64,000 nucleotides of DNA from Pseudomonas sp. URIL14HWK12:I12 (GTDB taxonomy: Bacteria; Pseudomonadota; Gammaproteobacteria; Pseudomonadales; Pseudomonadaceae): contig NZ_QEQL01000003.1 of the NCBI RefSeq assembly GCF_003097135.1, positions 310,001-374,000 of the forward strand. Reading direction: 5' to 3'. Below are positions 21,249-33,492 of the stretch, in pieces (the stretch's first letter is position 1; the number at the start of each line of letters is the position of its first letter). The notes beneath the pieces were generated by a model. It was given only the letters and a program-made list of their open reading frames with translations. It had not been told where the DNA came from and did not search any database. The translations under genes were made by a program, and so were the position numbers.

Positions 21249-21340
21249 GGCAAGCAATCCCGGAGTTGGAGGTCTGCAAGCCAGAGCAATAGCCATGCCA
21301 CCGGGCGTGAAAACGCGGGGAATGGTTAAGGTAGAGGGCG

Positions 21341-21359
21341 TAGATTGTTCAACAATCTA
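21341..21359. promoter_or_regulatory. Palindromic candidate operator for the GntR regulator
   Basis: Perfect inverted repeat TAGATTGT-TCA-ACAATCTA in the gap between the divergent transporter and GntR genes. The TTGT-N-ACAA core resembles operators of FCD-type GntR regulators. Confidence 0.6.
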
Positions 21360-21508
21360 TAAGTTTGCAGCCTACAAAATGCACCAATTTGTTACCCGGG
21401 TACACGCCAGTGCTACCGGATGACGCACGGCCTGCTCCTGCCGTCCTTGTCATTGGCGCAGTCAGTAGAGGAAGATCCACCGGCCTAACGTACCCAGCCG
21501 GACGCCCC

Positions 21509-22171
21509 ATGAACGACCTTCCTCATTCTTCCCCTCGTACCTTGGGGGAATCCGTAATTCAACAGATCCGCCGGATGCTGGAGGAGGGCGAGCTGGTGCC
21601 GGGCCAACGGTTGTCTGAGGCGGCGCTGGCGGAAAGCCTGGATATCTCGCGCAACACCCTGCGTGAGGCCTTTCGCGTGCTGACCCAAGAGGGCCTGCTC
21701 AAGCATGAGCCCAACCGCGGCGTGACCGTGGCAGTGCCGGACATGGCCTCGATCATCGATATCTACCGGCTGCGGCGTTTCATCGAATGCCAGGCGCTGG
21801 CCAAGTCCTACCCCCAGCACCCAGGCGCAGCGAAGATGCGGGCTGCGGTGCAGGCAGCACAGCTGGCCCGGGAACGCCAGGATTGGGTCGCCGTGGGCAC
21901 GGCCAACATGGCCTTCCACACCGCAATCGTGGAGCTGGCCGACAGCCCCCGCCTGGTGGCCTTTTACGCGCAGATTTCCGCCGAGCTGCGGTTGGCTTTC
22001 GGCCTGCTCAACAATGCCGAATTTCTCCATGCGCCTTACGTCGACATGAACGCCGCGATCGCGCGCAGCCTGGAACAGGGCCGCGCGGGCGAAGCGACGC
22101 GCTTGCTCGACAGCTACCTGGTGCAGTCCGAGCGCACGGTGCTGGCTGCCTACGACCGCTTGAAGCGCTGA
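21509..22171 (+). CDS. GntR family regulator with FCD domain
   Basis: A 220-residue regulator. The N-terminal winged helix (about 10-75) shows IRRMLEEGELVPGQRLSEAALAESLDISRNTLREAFRVLTQEGLL and the wing EPNRGVTVAV. The C-terminal FCD ligand domain contains YRLRRFIECQALA, NMAFHTAIVELADSPRL and a late ARSLEQGRAGEATRLLDSYL, with Asp/His residues typical of the metal-assisted acid-binding pocket. It probably binds a carboxylate such as 5-oxoproline and controls the divergent transporter-pxpA-pxpBC-carboxylase operon. Start at 21509 fits the family length; the upstream in-frame part covers the promoter region. Confidence 0.88.
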   Translation: MNDLPHSSPRTLGESVIQQIRRMLEEGELVPGQRLSEAALAESLDISRNTLREAFRVLTQEGLLKHEPNRGVTVAVPDMASIIDIYRLRRFIECQALAKSYPQHPGAAKMRAAVQAAQLARERQDWVAVGTANMAFHTAIVELADSPRLVAFYAQISAELRLAFGLLNNAEFLHAPYVDMNAAIARSLEQGRAGEATRLLDSYLVQSERTVLAAYDRLKR

Positions 22172-22189
22172 CCTTTCCAAGGAGCCTCC

Positions 22190-23131
22190 GTGACCCATCC
22201 CAAGGCCCTCGATGGCCGCGCCATCGCATTGATGACCCTACTGTGCGCCATCTGGGCGCTGCAGCAGATCGCGATCAAGCTGGCTGCCGATCATGCCGCG
22301 CCGGTGCTTCAGATCGGCCTGCGCTCCGGTGGGGCGGCGCTGCTGGTGGGGGCATTGATCTGCCTGCAGCGCGCAGGGTTCGCCTGGCGCGGCGGCGTAT
22401 GGCGCTTCGGCCTGCTGGTGGGCGGGCTGTTTGCCCTGGAGTTTCTGCTGGTGGGTGAGGGCCTGCGCCATACCAGCGCTTCGCACATGGTGATTTTCCT
22501 CTACACCGCGCCGATCTTCGCCGCGGTAGGCCTGCACTGGGTGCTGCCTGCCGAGCGCTTGCAACCGCTGCAGTGGCTGGGTATCGCCTTGGCGTTCTGC
22601 GGCGTGGTCGCAGCCTTTGCCGAACGAGCGCTGGGCGGCTTCGCCGGGGCAGGCGGCGACATGTTGCTGGGCGATGCACTGGGCCTGCTCGCCGCAATGG
22701 CCTGGGGCGCCACGACCGTGGCGGTGCGCTGTACGGCACTCGCCCGGCTGCCAGCGACCCAGGTGCTGTTTTATCAGTTGGCCACTGCCTTTGTGGCCTT
22801 GCTGGGCGCTGCCGCCCTGACAGACCAGCTGAGCTTCGAGCCGGCTGCAGTCACCTGGGCAAGCCTGGCCTTCCAGACTTTCGTAGTGGGCTTCGCCAGC
22901 TTCCTCGCCTGGTTCTGGCTGCTGCGCCACTACCTGGCGTCGCGGCTGGGCGTGCTTTCGTTCATGACACCGCTGTTCGGCATTCTGGCGGGTGTGGTAT
23001 TGCTGGGTGAAGAGGTGGAACCTGGCTTCCTGTTAGGGGCGGCCTTGGTGATGCTAGGGATCATGATGGTGAGCGGGCGGGAACTGTTCGCTGCACTGTT
23101 GGCTCGAAATTCAGCGAAACGACTGCCCTGA
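22190..23131 (+). CDS. DMT superfamily (EamA) transporter
   Basis: A 313-residue inner-membrane protein with ten predicted helices in two EamA repeats. The first has SHMVIFLYTAPIFAAVGLHW at its end; the second contains AMAWGATTVAVRCTALARLP and FMTPLFGILAGVVLLGEEVEPGF, the family's characteristic proline-glycine turn followed by a Glu pair. Such proteins export or import small metabolites; the substrate is unknown. GTG start at 22190 has AAGGAG 8 bases upstream. It lies 18 bp after the GntR gene and 27 bp before the MAPEG gene, so it probably shares their transcript. Confidence 0.88.
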   Translation: MTHPKALDGRAIALMTLLCAIWALQQIAIKLAADHAAPVLQIGLRSGGAALLVGALICLQRAGFAWRGGVWRFGLLVGGLFALEFLLVGEGLRHTSASHMVIFLYTAPIFAAVGLHWVLPAERLQPLQWLGIALAFCGVVAAFAERALGGFAGAGGDMLLGDALGLLAAMAWGATTVAVRCTALARLPATQVLFYQLATAFVALLGAAALTDQLSFEPAAVTWASLAFQTFVVGFASFLAWFWLLRHYLASRLGVLSFMTPLFGILAGVVLLGEEVEPGFLLGAALVMLGIMMVSGRELFAALLARNSAKRLP

Positions 23132-23158
23132 CGGGCACCCAAGCCAAGGAGCTGCCCG

Positions 23159-23545
23159 ATGACCATTGCCTACTGGTGCGTGCTGATCGCGATCATTTTG
23201 CCGTACGTGTGTACGAGCATTGCCAAGGCGGCCAGCGGCCGCTTCGACCGCAAGGCCAACCACGACCCCCGGGGCTTCCAGGATGGCCTGCAGGGCCTAC
23301 CGCGCCGCGCCCATGCCGCGCAGCTCAACAGTTTCGAGGCGTTGCCAGGCTTCGCCGCTGCGGTGATCATCGCCAGCCTGGCCGGTGGGGCGCAGCAAGG
23401 CACGGTCGACAGCCTTGCCGTGGCGTTCATCGTCAGCCGGGTGCTGTATATCCTGTGCTACCTGGGTGACTACGCCCGGCTACGGTCGCTGGTATGGATT
23501 ATCGGGTTGGTGCTGGTGATTTCGCTGTTCGTGGTAGCCGCGTAG
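23159..23545 (+). CDS. MAPEG family membrane protein
   Basis: A 128-residue protein with four hydrophobic helices of the MAPEG superfamily (membrane-associated proteins in eicosanoid and glutathione metabolism). Motifs include LIAIILPYVCTSIAKA, NHDPRGFQDGLQG, RAHAAQLNSFEALPGFAAAVI and ILCYLGDYARLRSLVW, the last two forming the conserved E-F and R-L segments. Bacterial members are mostly uncharacterised and may be glutathione-dependent. AAGGAG lies 9 bases upstream of the ATG. The stop is only 4 bp from the convergent DUF1090 gene's stop. Confidence 0.88.
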   Translation: MTIAYWCVLIAIILPYVCTSIAKAASGRFDRKANHDPRGFQDGLQGLPRRAHAAQLNSFEALPGFAAAVIIASLAGGAQQGTVDSLAVAFIVSRVLYILCYLGDYARLRSLVWIIGLVLVISLFVVAA

Positions 23546-23549
23546 CGGG

Positions 23550-23933
23550 CTATTGATCCAGCTCGTCCACGGCCTCTTGCAGTTGCTTGCGGGCGTCGGC
23601 GAGCTTGTTCTTGCGCTTGTCGATCTTCTCCGGGTCGCCCTTTTTGATCGCCTTGTCCAGATCCGCCTGGCGTTGGCTGACTTCACGTTTGGCGTCCAGC
23701 ACCTTGTTCTCCCGCTCCTTGTGCAGTGAGCTGTCATTGCAATTGCGCTGGATGTTCTCCAGAGCCTCTTGCAAGCCGGCCTGTTGCGCGCTCCCTGCCG
23801 GTGCCGCGGCCATCTCTTCACGGACGCGGGCTTCCTTTGCGGCACACCCCTTTAGCGGCTCGGGCTCGTCAGCCAAGGCAAGCGGGCTCAACATCAGGCC
23901 GGCCAGTAGGGGTAGAAGACGTTTGGGAATCAT
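23550..23933 (-). CDS. DUF1090 family periplasmic protein
   Basis: A 127-residue secreted protein: signal peptide MIPKRLLPLLAGLMLSPLALA, then a short Cys-containing segment (GCAAKEARVREEM), a second Cys (NIQRNCNDSS) and a highly charged helical, probably coiled-coil, region rich in Lys/Asp/Arg to the end. This is the DUF1090 (YqjC-like) architecture; no biochemical role is established. The two cysteines could form a disulfide. Start at 23933 has GGAG 8 bases upstream; the long in-frame extension to 24239 covers ligB and is spurious. Only 13 bp separate it from ligB, suggesting co-transcription. Confidence 0.87.
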   Translation of the reverse strand: MIPKRLLPLLAGLMLSPLALADEPEPLKGCAAKEARVREEMAAAPAGSAQQAGLQEALENIQRNCNDSSLHKERENKVLDAKREVSQRQADLDKAIKKGDPEKIDKRKNKLADARKQLQEAVDELDQ

Positions 23934-23946
23934 GGTGGCTCCAGGT

Positions 23947-26960
<3,014 letters not shown>

Positions 26961-26980
26961 CTCGAGGGCTTCCTGAGTTT

Positions 26981-27982
26981 TTACCGATGGTGAGGAGTGC
27001 CAGAAGGCCGCTCGAAAAGGCGTGCCTGGATCTGGAAACCGTTTCGCAGGCCTACGTAGAGGCCGTCTCCGGGCACGAGGCCCGCTGCGGTGGCCCACTG
27101 GGCCAGGTCATGCTGTTCAAACCCTAGCCAGAGATCACCACAAGCCTCCCTGGCCCAATCCTGGTTGTGGCTGCATAGATCGGTGATCAGCAGGCAACCG
27201 CCCGGGTTTACCCTTGCGGCAAGCCTGCACAGTGCGGTGGCAGGGTCGCTGAAGTGATGCAGCACCATGTTCAGCACCACGCAGTCGCCCGTGATCGCCT
27301 CTGAACCCAACGCATCGGCCAGGTGCAGTTTTACATTAGACAAACGCTGGCTCTCGCACAGAGCGCGAGCCAGCTCCAGCATGCTGGCGTCGTTGTCTAC
27401 CGCGCTGACGCTGCGGAACCGCTCGGCAAGGTCAGGCAGGAACTCTCCGTCGCCGGGGCCGACTTCCAGTGCCGTGGCGGCCGGGCTGAACGCGCGTTTG
27501 TCGATCAGCGCCAGCAGGCTTTCCCGATACTGCGCAAGGCCTGCGATCAGGTCTTGCTGGGCACGGAATTTCTCTTCCATGCGCGAATAGAAGTTTTGCC
27601 GCGTATGGGCTCGCTGGCTTTCCACCGAGGCCAACCGGCCCAGCGTTGCCGCAGGCAGCCCAATGCGATCGACTTCTTCGAGCAGCGCCTTGTGCAAGTG
27701 GCCGCCCAGTTGTGACGGGGCCGGCAAGGTGCGGCGATAGAAAATGGCATTGCCTTCGCGGCGGGTGGTCACCAGGCCGGCCTGGGCCAGCACCTTGAGG
27801 TGGTGGCTCATGCCCGACTGCTTGATATCGAAAATGCTGGCCAGCTCGAGCACGCCGAACGAGGAATCTGCCAGCGCCCGCAGCACGCTCAGGCGCAGAG
27901 GGTCGCCGCTGGCCTTGGCCAGTGCGGACAACTCATCGAAGGGGGCGGGCGCGAGCGCCGTGGCAATGTGGTTCATGGCCAT
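26981..27982 (-). CDS. ArsR-family regulator fused to a SAM-dependent methyltransferase
   Basis: A 333-residue two-domain protein. The N-terminal winged helix (about 12-90) carries [36 protein letters not shown] (recognition helix) and an Arg-rich wing. The C-terminal class I methyltransferase domain has [12 protein letters not shown] (motif I, 172-183), VDND (195-198) and [12 protein letters not shown]. No Cys metal site of arsenic sensors is seen in the recognition helix. Position directly upstream of metK, and the fused SAM-binding domain, suggest sensing of SAM or SAH. The start is uncertain (27982 or 27976 ATG, 28006 GTG); a perfect palindrome lies 33 bp upstream of 27982. Confidence 0.88.
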   Translation of the reverse strand: MAMNHIATALAPAPFDELSALAKASGDPLRLSVLRALADSSFGVLELASIFDIKQSGMSHHLKVLAQAGLVTTRREGNAIFYRRTLPAPSQLGGHLHKALLEEVDRIGLPAATLGRLASVESQRAHTRQNFYSRMEEKFRAQQDLIAGLAQYRESLLALIDKRAFSPAATALEVGPGDGEFLPDLAERFRSVSAVDNDASMLELARALCESQRLSNVKLHLADALGSEAITGDCVVLNMVLHHFSDPATALCRLAARVNPGGCLLITDLCSHNQDWAREACGDLWLGFEQHDLAQWATAAGLVPGDGLYVGLRNGFQIQARLFERPSGTPHHR

Positions 27983-28014
27983 GGAGTCTAGGAGCAGGTT
28001 GCCCACCTCGCAAG

Positions 28015-28042
28015 GCCTATATCAAAACTTTTTGATATAGGC
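28015..28042. promoter_or_regulatory. 28-bp perfect palindrome, candidate operator of the ArsR-methyltransferase regulator
   Basis: Arms of 13 bases (GCCTATATCAAAA and its exact complement) around a CT centre, located just upstream of the regulator-metK operon and in the gap shared with tktA. Two-fold symmetry and promoter position fit a dimeric ArsR-family operator. Confidence 0.75.
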
Positions 28043-28206
28043 TGCCGAGTGGGTGGGTTCGCGGCTGCGATGCAGTTAAAAAGCCCGTGATGCCTCGCTG
28101 GCTGAAACGATACACTTATGCTGTGCTGTCATCTTTGATTGCCCCCACGGGGCCGGTGATAGAAAATGCCGGCCTTTGCCGTTTCATCTAATACTGGAGA
28201 CAAACG

Positions 28207-30204
28207 ATGCCCAGCCGTCGTGAGCGTGCCAACGCCATCCGTGCACTGAGCATGGATGCGGTACAGAAAGCCAACAGCGGCCACCCCGGCGCTCCCATGG
28301 GTATGGCGGACATCGCCGAAGTCCTGTGGCGTGACTTTCTCAAGCACAACCCGGCCAACCCGTCGTTCGTTGACCGCGACCGTTTCGTCATGTCCAACGG
28401 TCACGGTTCGATGCTGGTCTATTCCCTGCTGCACCTGACCGGCTACGACCTGTCCATCGATGATCTGAAGAACTTCCGCCAGTTGCACAGCCGGACCCCG
28501 GGCCATCCCGAGTATGGCTACACCCCCGGCGTCGAAACCACCACCGGCCCGCTGGGCCAGGGCATCGCCAATGCCGTGGGCTTCGCCATCGCCGAGAAGG
28601 TGCTGGGTGCTCAGTTCAACCGCCCCGGCCATAACATCGTCGACCACAACACCTATGTGTTCCTGGGTGATGGCTGCATGATGGAAGGCATCTCCCACGA
28701 AGTATGCTCGCTGGCCGGTACGCTGGGCCTGGGCAAGCTGATCGCCTTCTACGACGACAACGGCATCTCCATCGACGGTGAAGTCGAAGGCTGGTTCAAC
28801 GACGATACGCCCAAGCGTTTCGAAGCCTACGGCTGGCAGGTGATCCGTAACGTCGACGGCCATGACGCCGACGAGATCAAGACCGCCATCGAAACCGCGC
28901 GCAAGAGCGAGCAGCCCACGCTGATCTGCTGCAAGACCGTCATTGGCTTTGGTTCGCCCAACAAGCAAGGCAAGGAAGAGTGCCACGGTGCTCCGCTGGG
29001 GGCCGATGAAATCGCCGCCACCCGCCAGGCGCTGGGCTGGAACCATGGCCCGTTCGAAATTCCCGAAGACATCTACGCCGAGTGGAATGCACGCGAGAAG
29101 GGCGCGGCCGCCGAGGCCGAGTGGGACCAGCGTTTCGCCGCTTACTCCGCCGCCTTCCCCGAGCTTGCCAACGAGCTGATCCGCCGTGTAAGCGGCGAGC
29201 TGCCAGCCGATTTCTCCGAAAAAGCCGCTGCCTGGGTCGCCGAAGTGGCCGCCAAGGGCGAGACCATCGCCAGCCGCAAGGCCAGCCAGAACGCCCTCAA
29301 CGCCTATGGCCCGCTGCTGCCTGAGCTGCTGGGTGGCTCGGCTGACCTGGCCGGCTCCAACCTCACGCTGTGGAAAGGCTGCAAGGGTGTGAGCGCCGAA
29401 GACGCCGCCGGCAACTACATGTACTACGGCGTGCGCGAGTTCGGCATGAGCGCCATCATGAACGGCATCGCCCTGCACGGCGGCTTCGTGCCATACGGCG
29501 CGACCTTCCTGATCTTCATGGAATACGCCCGCAATGCAGTGCGCATGTCGGCACTGATGAAAAAACGCGTGCTGTACGTCTTCACTCACGATTCCATCGG
29601 CCTGGGCGAAGACGGCCCCACCCACCAGCCTATCGAGCAGCTGGCCAGCCTTCGCGGCACGCCCAACCTCGACACCTGGCGCCCGGCGGATGCCGTCGAA
29701 TCGGCCATCGCCTGGAAGTACGCCATCGAGCGCAACGACGGCCCCTCGGCACTGGTGTTCTCTCGCCAGAACCTGCCGCACCAGGCCCGCGATGCCGAGC
29801 AGCTGGCAAACGTCGCCAAGGGTGGCTATGTGCTCAAGGACTGCAGCGGCGAGCCGGAGCTGATCCTGATCGCCACCGGTTCCGAAGTAGGGCTGGCAGT
29901 GCAGGCGTTCGACCAGCTCACCGCGAGTGGCCGCAAGGTGCGCGTGGTGTCGATGCCGAGCACCAGCGTGTTCGACCAGCAGGACGCTGCCTACAAGCAG
30001 GCCGTGCTGCCGCTTGAAGTCAGCGCGCGGGTTGCCATCGAGGCTGCCCATGCCGACTTCTGGTACAAGTACGTGGGCCTCGAGGGCCGCATCATCGGCA
30101 TGACCACCTTCGGTGAGTCGGCGCCGGCAGCTCAGCTGTTCGAAGAGTTCGGTTTCACGGTCGACAACATCGTCGCCCAGGCCAACGAACTGCTGGAAGA
30201 CTGA
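28207..30204 (+). CDS. tktA: Transketolase TktA
   Basis: A 665-residue thiamine-diphosphate enzyme that transfers two-carbon ketol units in the pentose phosphate pathway. Motifs: [27 protein letters not shown], the ThDP-binding [12 protein letters not shown] followed by [26 protein letters not shown] with the conserved catalytic Glu, [21 protein letters not shown] and [12 protein letters not shown]. Length is typical. GGAG lies 8 bases upstream of the ATG. It heads the tktA-epd-pgk-fba carbon block and is divergent from the ArsR-methyltransferase/metK operon. Confidence 0.97.
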   Translation: MPSRRERANAIRALSMDAVQKANSGHPGAPMGMADIAEVLWRDFLKHNPANPSFVDRDRFVMSNGHGSMLVYSLLHLTGYDLSIDDLKNFRQLHSRTPGHPEYGYTPGVETTTGPLGQGIANAVGFAIAEKVLGAQFNRPGHNIVDHNTYVFLGDGCMMEGISHEVCSLAGTLGLGKLIAFYDDNGISIDGEVEGWFNDDTPKRFEAYGWQVIRNVDGHDADEIKTAIETARKSEQPTLICCKTVIGFGSPNKQGKEECHGAPLGADEIAATRQALGWNHGPFEIPEDIYAEWNAREKGAAAEAEWDQRFAAYSAAFPELANELIRRVSGELPADFSEKAAAWVAEVAAKGETIASRKASQNALNAYGPLLPELLGGSADLAGSNLTLWKGCKGVSAEDAAGNYMYYGVREFGMSAIMNGIALHGGFVPYGATFLIFMEYARNAVRMSALMKKRVLYVFTHDSIGLGEDGPTHQPIEQLASLRGTPNLDTWRPADAVESAIAWKYAIERNDGPSALVFSRQNLPHQARDAEQLANVAKGGYVLKDCSGEPELILIATGSEVGLAVQAFDQLTASGRKVRVVSMPSTSVFDQQDAAYKQAVLPLEVSARVAIEAAHADFWYKYVGLEGRIIGMTTFGESAPAAQLFEEFGFTVDNIVAQANELLED

Positions 30205-30264
30205 TGCACGGCCAGCCGGCACCCCGTGTGCCGGCTGGCGTCCCGCCTACCCAGAGCCTGCTCG

Positions 30265-31323
30265 ATGCCCTCCACGCGCCCCTACAAAGTTGCACTCAAT
30301 GGTTACGGTCGTATTGGCCGCTGCGTGTTGCGCGCGCTGTATGAACGGGGCGAGCGCGACGGCATCGAAGTGGTCGCCCTGAACGACCTGGCCGACCTGC
30401 CAAGCCTCGAATACCTCACCCGCTTCGATTCCACCCATGGCCGGTTTCCCGGCGAGGTGCGTATCGAAGGTGACCGTTTGAACGTGCACGGCGACAGCCT
30501 GCGCGTGCTGCGCAGTGCCGAGCCAGAAGGTGTCGACTGGGCAGCCTTGAATCTCGACCTGGTGCTGGAATGTTCCGGCGCCTGGCACACCCGGGCCGAC
30601 GGCGAGCGTTTTCTCGCGGCCGGTGCGCCGCGGGTGTTGTTCTCTCAGCCCATGGCCAGCGAGGCGGATGTCGACGCCACGGTGGTCTTCGGCATCAATC
30701 AGCAACAGCTCACCGGTGCCGAGCGCCTGGTGTCCAACGCCTCTTGCACCACCAACTGCGCAGTGCCGCTGTTGCGCCTGCTGGACCGTGCGTTGGGTAT
30801 CGAGTACGCCTCGATCACCACGATCCACTCGGCGATGAACGACCAGCCGGTGATCGACGCCTATCACCATGAAGACCTGCGCCGCACGCGCTCGGCCTTC
30901 CAGTCGGTGATTCCGGTGTCGACAGGGCTGGCGCGCGGGATTGAACGCCTGCTTCCGGAACTTGCCGGCCGAATTCAGGCCAAAGCGGTACGTGTTCCGA
31001 CGGTCAACGTTTCGTGCCTGGACATCACCCTGCAGGTGGGCCGCGATACCAGCGCCCATGAGGTCAACCAGATACTGCACGATGCAGCCACCGTCGGGCC
31101 GCTCAAGGGCCTGCTGGCCTATACCCAGCTGCCGCACGCAAGTTGTGATTTCAACCATGACCCGCATTCGGCCATCGTGGACGCCAGCCAGACACGCGTT
31201 TCCGGCCCCCGGCTCGTGAACCTGCTGGCCTGGTTCGATAACGAATGGGGCTTTGCCAATCGCATGCTCGATGTCGCGGCGCACTTGCTCGGCATCAACT
31301 CACCCAACAGCCAAACTGCCTAA
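30265..31323 (+). CDS. epd: D-erythrose-4-phosphate dehydrogenase Epd
   Basis: A 352-residue GAPDH-fold NAD enzyme. It shows VALNGYGRIGRCVLRAL, NDLADLPSLEYLTRFDSTHGRF, SNASCTTNCAVPLLRLLD with the catalytic Cys, TTIHSAMNDQPVIDAYH and WFDNEWGFANRM. The DLA in place of GAPDH's usual D-L phosphate-loop neighbours, the HSAMNDQ segment (rather than H-A/S-T-T-Q) and its place between tktA and pgk match Epd, which makes 4-phosphoerythronate for pyridoxal phosphate synthesis; some Epd enzymes retain GAPDH activity. ATG at 30265 begins MPSTRPYKVALNG; its ribosome site is weak. Confidence 0.92.
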   Translation: MPSTRPYKVALNGYGRIGRCVLRALYERGERDGIEVVALNDLADLPSLEYLTRFDSTHGRFPGEVRIEGDRLNVHGDSLRVLRSAEPEGVDWAALNLDLVLECSGAWHTRADGERFLAAGAPRVLFSQPMASEADVDATVVFGINQQQLTGAERLVSNASCTTNCAVPLLRLLDRALGIEYASITTIHSAMNDQPVIDAYHHEDLRRTRSAFQSVIPVSTGLARGIERLLPELAGRIQAKAVRVPTVNVSCLDITLQVGRDTSAHEVNQILHDAATVGPLKGLLAYTQLPHASCDFNHDPHSAIVDASQTRVSGPRLVNLLAWFDNEWGFANRMLDVAAHLLGINSPNSQTA

Positions 31324-31333
31324 GGACTGACAC

Positions 31334-32497
31334 ATGACTGTGTTGAAAATGACCGACCTGGACCTCGCCGGCAAGCGCGTCCTGATCCGTGAAGACCTCA
31401 ATGTGCCAGTCAAGGATGGCAAGGTCACCAGCGACGCTCGCATCGTCGCTTCGCTGCCGACCATCAAGCTTGCGCTGGAGAAGGGCGCGGCGGTCATGGT
31501 GTGTTCGCACCTGGGCCGCCCGACTGAGGGTGAGTTTTCCGAAGAAAACAGCCTCAAGCCGGTTGCCGACTACCTGGCCAAGGCCTTGGGCCGCGACGTG
31601 CCTCTGGTGAAGGATTACCTCGGCGGTGCCGAGGTGGCCCCCGGTAGCGTGGTGCTGTTCGAGAATGTGCGTTTCAACAAGGGCGAGAAAAAGAACGCCG
31701 ATGAGCTGGCCAAGCAATACGCTGCGCTGTGCGACGTGTTCGTGATGGACGCCTTCGGCACCGCCCACCGCGCCGAAGGCTCTACCCACGGTGTTGCCAA
31801 ATTTGCCAAGGTCGCGGCCGCCGGCCCGCTGCTGGCGGCTGAGCTCGACGCTCTGGGCAAGGCCCTGAAGGCGCCGGCCAAGCCGATGGCGGCGATCGTT
31901 GCGGGCTCTAAGGTGTCGACCAAGCTCGACGTGCTGAACAGCCTGAGCACCGTGTGCGACCAGTTGATCGTCGGCGGCGGCATCGCCAATACCTTCCTGG
32001 CGGCAGCGGGCAAGAAAGTGGGCAAATCGCTGTACGAGGCCGACCTGGTAGACACCGCCAAGGCCATCGCCGCCAAGGTGAGCGTGCCGCTGCCGGTAGA
32101 CGTGGTGGTTGCCAAGGCCTTTGCCGAGGATGCCGAAGCAACCATCAAGGCTGTCGACGACGTCGCCGATGACGACATGATCCTGGACATCGGCCCTAAA
32201 ACGGCCGCCCAGTTCGCTGAGTTGCTCAAAGCCTCCAAGACCATTCTCTGGAACGGCCCGGTAGGCGTTTTCGAGTTCGACCAGTTCGGCGAGGGCACCA
32301 AAGCACTCGCCCTGGCCGTGGCTGACAGCCCGGCATTCTCCATCGCCGGTGGCGGCGACACCCTGGCGGCCATCGACAAATACGGCGTCAGCGATCGCAT
32401 TTCCTACATTTCCACCGGCGGTGGCGCTTTCCTTGAGTTCGTCGAAGGGAAGGTGCTGCCTGCTGTGGAAGTGCTGGAACAGCGCGCCAAGGGTTGA
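31334..32497 (+). CDS. pgk: Phosphoglycerate kinase Pgk
   Basis: A 387-residue kinase interconverting 1,3-bisphosphoglycerate/ADP and 3-phosphoglycerate/ATP. Motifs: [13 protein letters not shown] with the substrate-binding Arg/Asp/Asn set, [60 protein letters not shown] and [19 protein letters not shown] lies 7 bases upstream of the ATG and only 10 bp separate it from epd. Pgk is followed by three small lipoprotein genes before fba. Confidence 0.97.
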   Translation: MTVLKMTDLDLAGKRVLIREDLNVPVKDGKVTSDARIVASLPTIKLALEKGAAVMVCSHLGRPTEGEFSEENSLKPVADYLAKALGRDVPLVKDYLGGAEVAPGSVVLFENVRFNKGEKKNADELAKQYAALCDVFVMDAFGTAHRAEGSTHGVAKFAKVAAAGPLLAAELDALGKALKAPAKPMAAIVAGSKVSTKLDVLNSLSTVCDQLIVGGGIANTFLAAAGKKVGKSLYEADLVDTAKAIAAKVSVPLPVDVVVAKAFAEDAEATIKAVDDVADDDMILDIGPKTAAQFAELLKASKTILWNGPVGVFEFDQFGEGTKALALAVADSPAFSIAGGGDTLAAIDKYGVSDRISYISTGGGAFLEFVEGKVLPAVEVLEQRAKG

Positions 32498-32502
32498 AGG
32501 CG

Positions 32503-32724
32503 ATGAACAGGCCTATAGCCGTCCTCGGGCTCGCCGCGCTGTTGGCGGCGTGCTCGGGTAAACCGGTGTCGGAGCCACCCGGGCCCGAGGCGCCGGCCGG
32601 CGGTGGTTGTCGCCAAGCGGGGTGGCAGGCCGAGACGGCGCCGGTGATCAGCAAGCGTCAGGGCCAGGAGGCGCTGGAGCGCTACGACCCTGAGGCACAG
32701 GCAGCGGGAAGTGGCTGCCCGTAG
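32503..32724 (+). CDS. Small lipoprotein (73 residues)
   Basis: N-terminal lipoprotein signal with lipobox LLAACSG (Cys near residue 20), followed by a Pro/Gly-rich spacer, then RQAGWQAETAPVISKRQGQEALERYDPE and a second and third Cys toward the end. The residue after the lipobox Cys is Ser, which predicts outer-membrane sorting. The ATG lies 5 bp after the pgk stop with AAGGCG upstream, so it is translationally close to pgk. I do not recognise a functional family. The mature part is about 53 residues and may form one disulfide. Confidence 0.75.
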   Translation: MNRPIAVLGLAALLAACSGKPVSEPPGPEAPAGGGCRQAGWQAETAPVISKRQGQEALERYDPEAQAAGSGCP

Positions 32725-32789
32725 CAATTTCAGCGCGCGCTTGTGGTCTGCATGGTTAGTGTCACTCACGTTCGTGAAAGGAGCTCACC

Positions 32790-32996
32790 ATGAGAATTGC
32801 AGCAACGGCCCTGATCGCTTGCCTGGCTTTGCAAGGTTGTTCAGTGTTTGGCGGCGACCGCGCCAAGACCTGTGAAGTGTTCAGCCCCGCTTCGGTGGCC
32901 ACACCTAGCAGCCAGGACAACCAACGTGTTCAAACCAATGCCACCGGTGATCCGACCGGAGGCGGTAACAAAATGCAAAATTGTGAGTCGCAGTAG
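32790..32996 (+). CDS. Small lipoprotein (68 residues)
   Basis: Signal peptide MRIAATALIACLALQGCSVFGG with lipobox LQGC at residue 17, then a 51-residue mature part containing KTCEVFSPASVATPSSQDNQ and a terminal NCESQ, so two further cysteines are present. The ribosome site AAAGGAG lies 7 bases upstream of the ATG. Ser after the lipobox Cys predicts the outer membrane. No family recognised; a related arrangement is expected in other P. putida-group genomes. It lies 65 bp after the previous lipoprotein gene and 57 bp before the MliC-like gene. Confidence 0.75.
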   Translation: MRIAATALIACLALQGCSVFGGDRAKTCEVFSPASVATPSSQDNQRVQTNATGDPTGGGNKMQNCESQ

Positions 32997-33053
32997 CTTG
33001 TGTCGCGTCGGCTTGAGGGCCGGCCGGGGCGAGCAGATAGACCTGGAGTGTTG

Positions 33054-33386
33054 ATGAGAAGGGCAGCGGGCCTTGTGTGTTGCGCGGTGCTGGGCGGTTG
33101 CGCCTGGTTCCAGCCAACGCCGCAGAAGGCGAACGAGGGCTGGTCGCACTGGACGTGCGACAGCCAGGCGGGTGTGCAGTGGCGCTATGCGTCGGCACAG
33201 CATGATGTAGTCGAGGCGCGCCTGGATGGCAGCGAGCAGCTGTACAACTTGCGTGCCGAACCAGGCGCCGCACAGGGCACCTTGTTCAGTGACGGCGTGT
33301 TGGCCTTCGATAACCAAGGTGGTGAAGGGCTGGTGTATTGGGTCGCTACCAATGACCTGATTGGCCGTGGCTGCAAGGCGAGATAA
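33054..33386 (+). CDS. MliC-like lipoprotein (C-type lysozyme inhibitor family)
   Basis: A 110-residue lipoprotein: signal with lipobox VLGGCAW (Cys near 16), then an MliC-like domain beginning WSHWTCDSQAGVQWRY, with ARLDGSEQLYNLRAE, TLFSDGVLAFDNQGGEGLVYW and a terminal GCKAR. In the MliC/PliC family a small beta-barrel blocks the active site of C-type lysozyme; here the central Ser and Lys loop are only partly conserved (LFSDGVLAFDNQG), so inhibition is an inference. GGAG lies 8 bases upstream of ATG 33054; the in-frame extension to 33000 is rejected. Third small lipoprotein between pgk and fba. Confidence 0.72.
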   Translation: MRRAAGLVCCAVLGGCAWFQPTPQKANEGWSHWTCDSQAGVQWRYASAQHDVVEARLDGSEQLYNLRAEPGAAQGTLFSDGVLAFDNQGGEGLVYWVATNDLIGRGCKAR

Positions 33387-33492
33387 CGGCAAACCTGTCG
33401 GGTGGGCCGTACGAATTTGAAACGCATGAACGGCAGGTTGCCCTTTGGCCCTGCACGGCATAAACGACCCTGGAGCGGGAGAGAAACAAACC

